From Thermodesulfobacteriota bacterium (GTDB lineage: Bacteria > Desulfobacterota > BSN033 > UBA1163), in contig JASEHH010000021.1 in the NCBI GenBank assembly GCA_030017685.1, positions 1 to 43,268 on the forward strand: DNA of 43,268 nt, written 5' to 3'. The stretch's first letter is position 1, and every line of letters begins with the position of its first letter. The notes under the pieces were generated by a model. It ran no database searches. It saw only the letters and a program-made list of their open reading frames with translations, and was not told where the DNA came from. Made by a program: the position numbers and the translations under genes. This document shows positions 41,408 through 43,268 of the stretch, piece after piece.

Positions 41408-41875
41408 ATGAAGTCCTTACAAGTGGGAGATAGAAACTCCGATTTTTATGATAGAACTATCACCTTTACTGATCTTCCTGAAATCAATTCTCTGAAAATT
41501 ATCACGATTTTAAAACACCGAGGAGCTGTTCAGAAGGCGCTTGAAATGATCGAAACAAGAATGCAAGATCCTCCCACCCTCGGGGAATTAGCCTCTTTCA
41601 CAGGATTGAGCCGGACCTATTTTTCATTTGTATTCAGAGAGGTCATGGGAGTGAGGTTACAAAACTACCTCACCCAGACCCGCCTCAATAAAGCCAAAGA
41701 GCTTCTGGGCAACATCGATTTAAAGATCAAACAGATTGCTTATGAAGCTGGTTTCAGCGATCCCAATTATTTCTGTCGTGCTTTCAAAAAAAGGACGGGG
41801 TCCAATCCAACGGATTGGAGGCTGGCAAAATATCTAAAACATAAAAACCGTAATGGAGTCCAGAAAACTATCTAA
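41408..41875 (+). CDS. AraC-family transcriptional regulator
   Basis: 155 aa with two helix-turn-helix motifs of the AraC DNA-binding domain: LGELASFTGLSRTYFSFVFRE and IKQIAYEAGFSDPNYFCRAFKKRTG. Only about 45 residues precede the domain, too short for a normal sensor domain, so it may respond to level or a partner. AAAGGAGG precedes the ATG. Palindromic elements lie before the flanking gene at 40825 and before the porin, which are candidate targets. The 226-base gap upstream shows no gene. Confidence 0.88.
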   Translation: MKSLQVGDRNSDFYDRTITFTDLPEINSLKIITILKHRGAVQKALEMIETRMQDPPTLGELASFTGLSRTYFSFVFREVMGVRLQNYLTQTRLNKAKELLGNIDLKIKQIAYEAGFSDPNYFCRAFKKRTGSNPTDWRLAKYLKHKNRNGVQKTI

Positions 41876-41882
41876 AAAATCC

Positions 41883-41910
41883 AGAAGTTCATAACTTCTT
41901 ATTCTTGTTC
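41883..41910 (+). promoter_or_regulatory. Shared upstream element, copy 2 (before the porin)
   Basis: Perfect palindrome AGAAGTT-CAT-AACTTCT followed by TTGTTC. No strong -10 follows at the right distance, as expected of an activator-dependent promoter. It is about 180 bases before the porin ATG; a 13-codon frame with AAGGAGGTG inside it (about 41958-41999) lies in the leader. Confidence 0.5.
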
Positions 41911-42088
41911 ACCTAAAGAGGGTGTGGTAACGATGATGTAAGATTAAAATTTTCTAATGAAAGGAGGTGAAAACGGTTTTACGGTGTTGAGTGTTTAGCG
42001 AAAAGTGTAAAGTGTATGGGGAAAAATGGTAATCCGAATCAATCACCGACACTATTCACTAACACAAAAAAACAGAGGAGGAAGAGAT

Positions 42089-43268
42089 ATGAAAAAGTTT
42101 ATTTTTCTAAGTATTGTTGGGCTTCTGGTTCTATCTTTTGGAACCACAGTCTACGCCCAGAAAGTCGAATTCAAGGCATCCGGATTCATCGATGCCGTTT
42201 ACTTCGGGGCAAGGAATGTACCTTATGCCTATGATATCCCCACCTGGACTCCTTTTTTTGCATGGGCACCTCCACTCTATGGCCCATCCCCTCTATTTGA
42301 TATCGGAACATCGGGTCGCGGCCAGGCTCTCGATAAGGAACGTTCATTATGGCAAACCCGTTCGAGGCTCAAATTTGATTTTGTGACGGATAAAAATTTG
42401 AGTGGAACGATCCTCTTTGAGATGGATTCAGGCCATTGGGGTGAGGCTGGTGACGGAAGAAACAATATAGGGAGATGGTCTGCTGACCGGGCAGGAGTTG
42501 AGATTAAGAATGTCTATTTTGATTTCGGCGTCCCTGTCGTCCCGGTGCCGATAACCGTTAGAGTGGGTCTTCAGGCTCTCGCCGTTAGGCCCCATATGGT
42601 TGCATTAAGCGATGGTATGGGTATCACCGCCGGCATCAAAGTTGACCCTGTAACCATCCAGCCATTATGGTTCAAGGCTCTGGAGAACCAGGATTTTTCA
42701 TCAGACGATGTTGACATCTATGGTCTTAATGTATCTGCCAAAATCGGGAAACTTACTGCGGGCGGCTTTGCACTTTACTATAACGAGAACACATACCCAC
42801 TTCCATCAGCTGTTACTTCAACAGTCAACTTTAACTCCGATATGTGGTGGTTGGGAGCCTATGCTGATGGAAGACTGGGGCCTGTAGATATCAACTTTGA
42901 CTTTGTCGTTGATAGAGGGAAAGTGAATGACCAACGAAACATAGTCGCTCGAGCCCGTGATGTTAAATACCGTGGCTGGGCAACTCGTTTGAAGGTTGAC
43001 TACCCCTGGGAGAAGTTCAACTTCGGAGTGGTTGGGATGTATGCATCAGGTTCTGACCAGAAAAAGACCAATAACACTGGTCTCCCTGGAACCACCACAC
43101 CCTTTGGCACTGCTACTACTAAAGTGAGCGGATATGTGGTACCCAATTCATCAGAACAATTTGCTTTTTCAGAGTCCCTGCTTCTTTCCGGATCGCCGAT
43201 ATGGCTGGGATTGCAAGGCTATAACGTCCTCAACTACAGCCAAATGCATCGAGGGAGTATTGGGGGAA
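42089..43268 (+). CDS. Outer-membrane porin-like beta-barrel protein (partial)
   Basis: Open to the window end, at least 393 codons. The ATG at 42089 follows GAGGAGG. Signal peptide (about 1-22, ending VYA), then KVEFKASGFIDAVYF and alternating strands typical of porins: TRSRLKFDFVTDKNLSGTI, VYFDFGVPVVPVPITVRVGLQAL, GGFALYYNEN, WWLGAYADGRLGPVDINFDF. No stop appears before 43268. Such proteins of deltaproteobacteria form outer-membrane channels; the substrate is unknown. The C-terminus is outside the window. Confidence 0.82.
   Translation, partial: MKKFIFLSIVGLLVLSFGTTVYAQKVEFKASGFIDAVYFGARNVPYAYDIPTWTPFFAWAPPLYGPSPLFDIGTSGRGQALDKERSLWQTRSRLKFDFVTDKNLSGTILFEMDSGHWGEAGDGRNNIGRWSADRAGVEIKNVYFDFGVPVVPVPITVRVGLQALAVRPHMVALSDGMGITAGIKVDPVTIQPLWFKALENQDFSSDDVDIYGLNVSAKIGKLTAGGFALYYNENTYPLPSAVTSTVNFNSDMWWLGAYADGRLGPVDINFDFVVDRGKVNDQRNIVARARDVKYRGWATRLKVDYPWEKFNFGVVGMYASGSDQKKTNNTGLPGTTTPFGTATTKVSGYVVPNSSEQFAFSESLLLSGSPIWLGLQGYNVLNYSQMHRGSIGG

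Overview
The window looks like part of the chromosome of an anaerobic, selenium-using bacterium, most likely a deltaproteobacterium (Desulfobacterota). This is inferred from gene content: a siroheme sulfite reductase with extra ferredoxin clusters, DUF362, DUF438/DUF1858, a 4-hydroxybutyryl-CoA dehydratase-type protein, System II cytochrome c maturation, and three genes with in-frame UGA codons that read best as selenocysteine (Sec). UGA is also an ordinary stop here (for example at 7946-7948), so this is local recoding and not a changed genetic code. I saw no rRNA, tRNA, CRISPR array or insertion sequence.

Layout. 1-9.4 kb: mixed genes, namely a flavodoxin, an EamA transporter with a likely one-base frameshift, an alpha/beta hydrolase, a superoxide-reductase-like Tat protein with a small membrane partner, a metallo-beta-lactamase-fold hydrolase next to an HtrA-like protein that has lost its whole catalytic triad, an HD protein, a DUF362 ferredoxin protein, and a radical SAM/SPASM enzyme with a SHOCT protein. 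9.5-12.8 kb: a metal-resistance unit with a CadC-type ArsR repressor (promoter and operator visible), a YnfA protein and a P1B ATPase whose first metal-binding CxxC reads UxxC. 12.8-15.9 kb: a small Cys-rich exported protein, ResB, ResC and a zinc-ribbon/CcmH-like membrane protein, closed by a bidirectional terminator.

15.9-25.7 kb (minus strand): a sulfur-flavoured block led by an Rrf2 regulator with two matching palindromic operators. It runs Rrf2, DUF2292, a truncated cysK, a C_GCAxxG_C_C selenoprotein, a dehydratase / CoA ligase / URO-D operon, a YeiH-type transporter, CysG, sulfite reductase and TusA. A two-hairpin sequence of about 50 bp occurs three times at the boundaries between these units. 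26-30.4 kb (plus strand): selenium supply, with yedF, yedE, a tusA-like gene, an exported transglutaminase-like protein and selD, which itself carries Sec and an in-frame 21-bp tandem duplication.

30.5-43.3 kb: DUF1858/DUF438; then a second copy of the Cys-rich protein plus zinc-ribbon/CcmH-like pair, a SurA-like protein split by a frameshift, and a DUF2318 / FtsX permease / ABC ATPase / DsbA-like / thioredoxin-CcdA cluster resembling the accessory genes of p19/Ftr1 iron uptake; then DUF1684, a small lipoprotein, a third small Cys/His-rich protein, an AraC regulator and an outer-membrane porin cut off by the window end. The common theme is thiol, selenol and metal chemistry across the envelope: selenium uptake and activation, selenoproteins facing metals and redox, sulfite reduction, and two related sets of cytochrome/disulfide handling genes.
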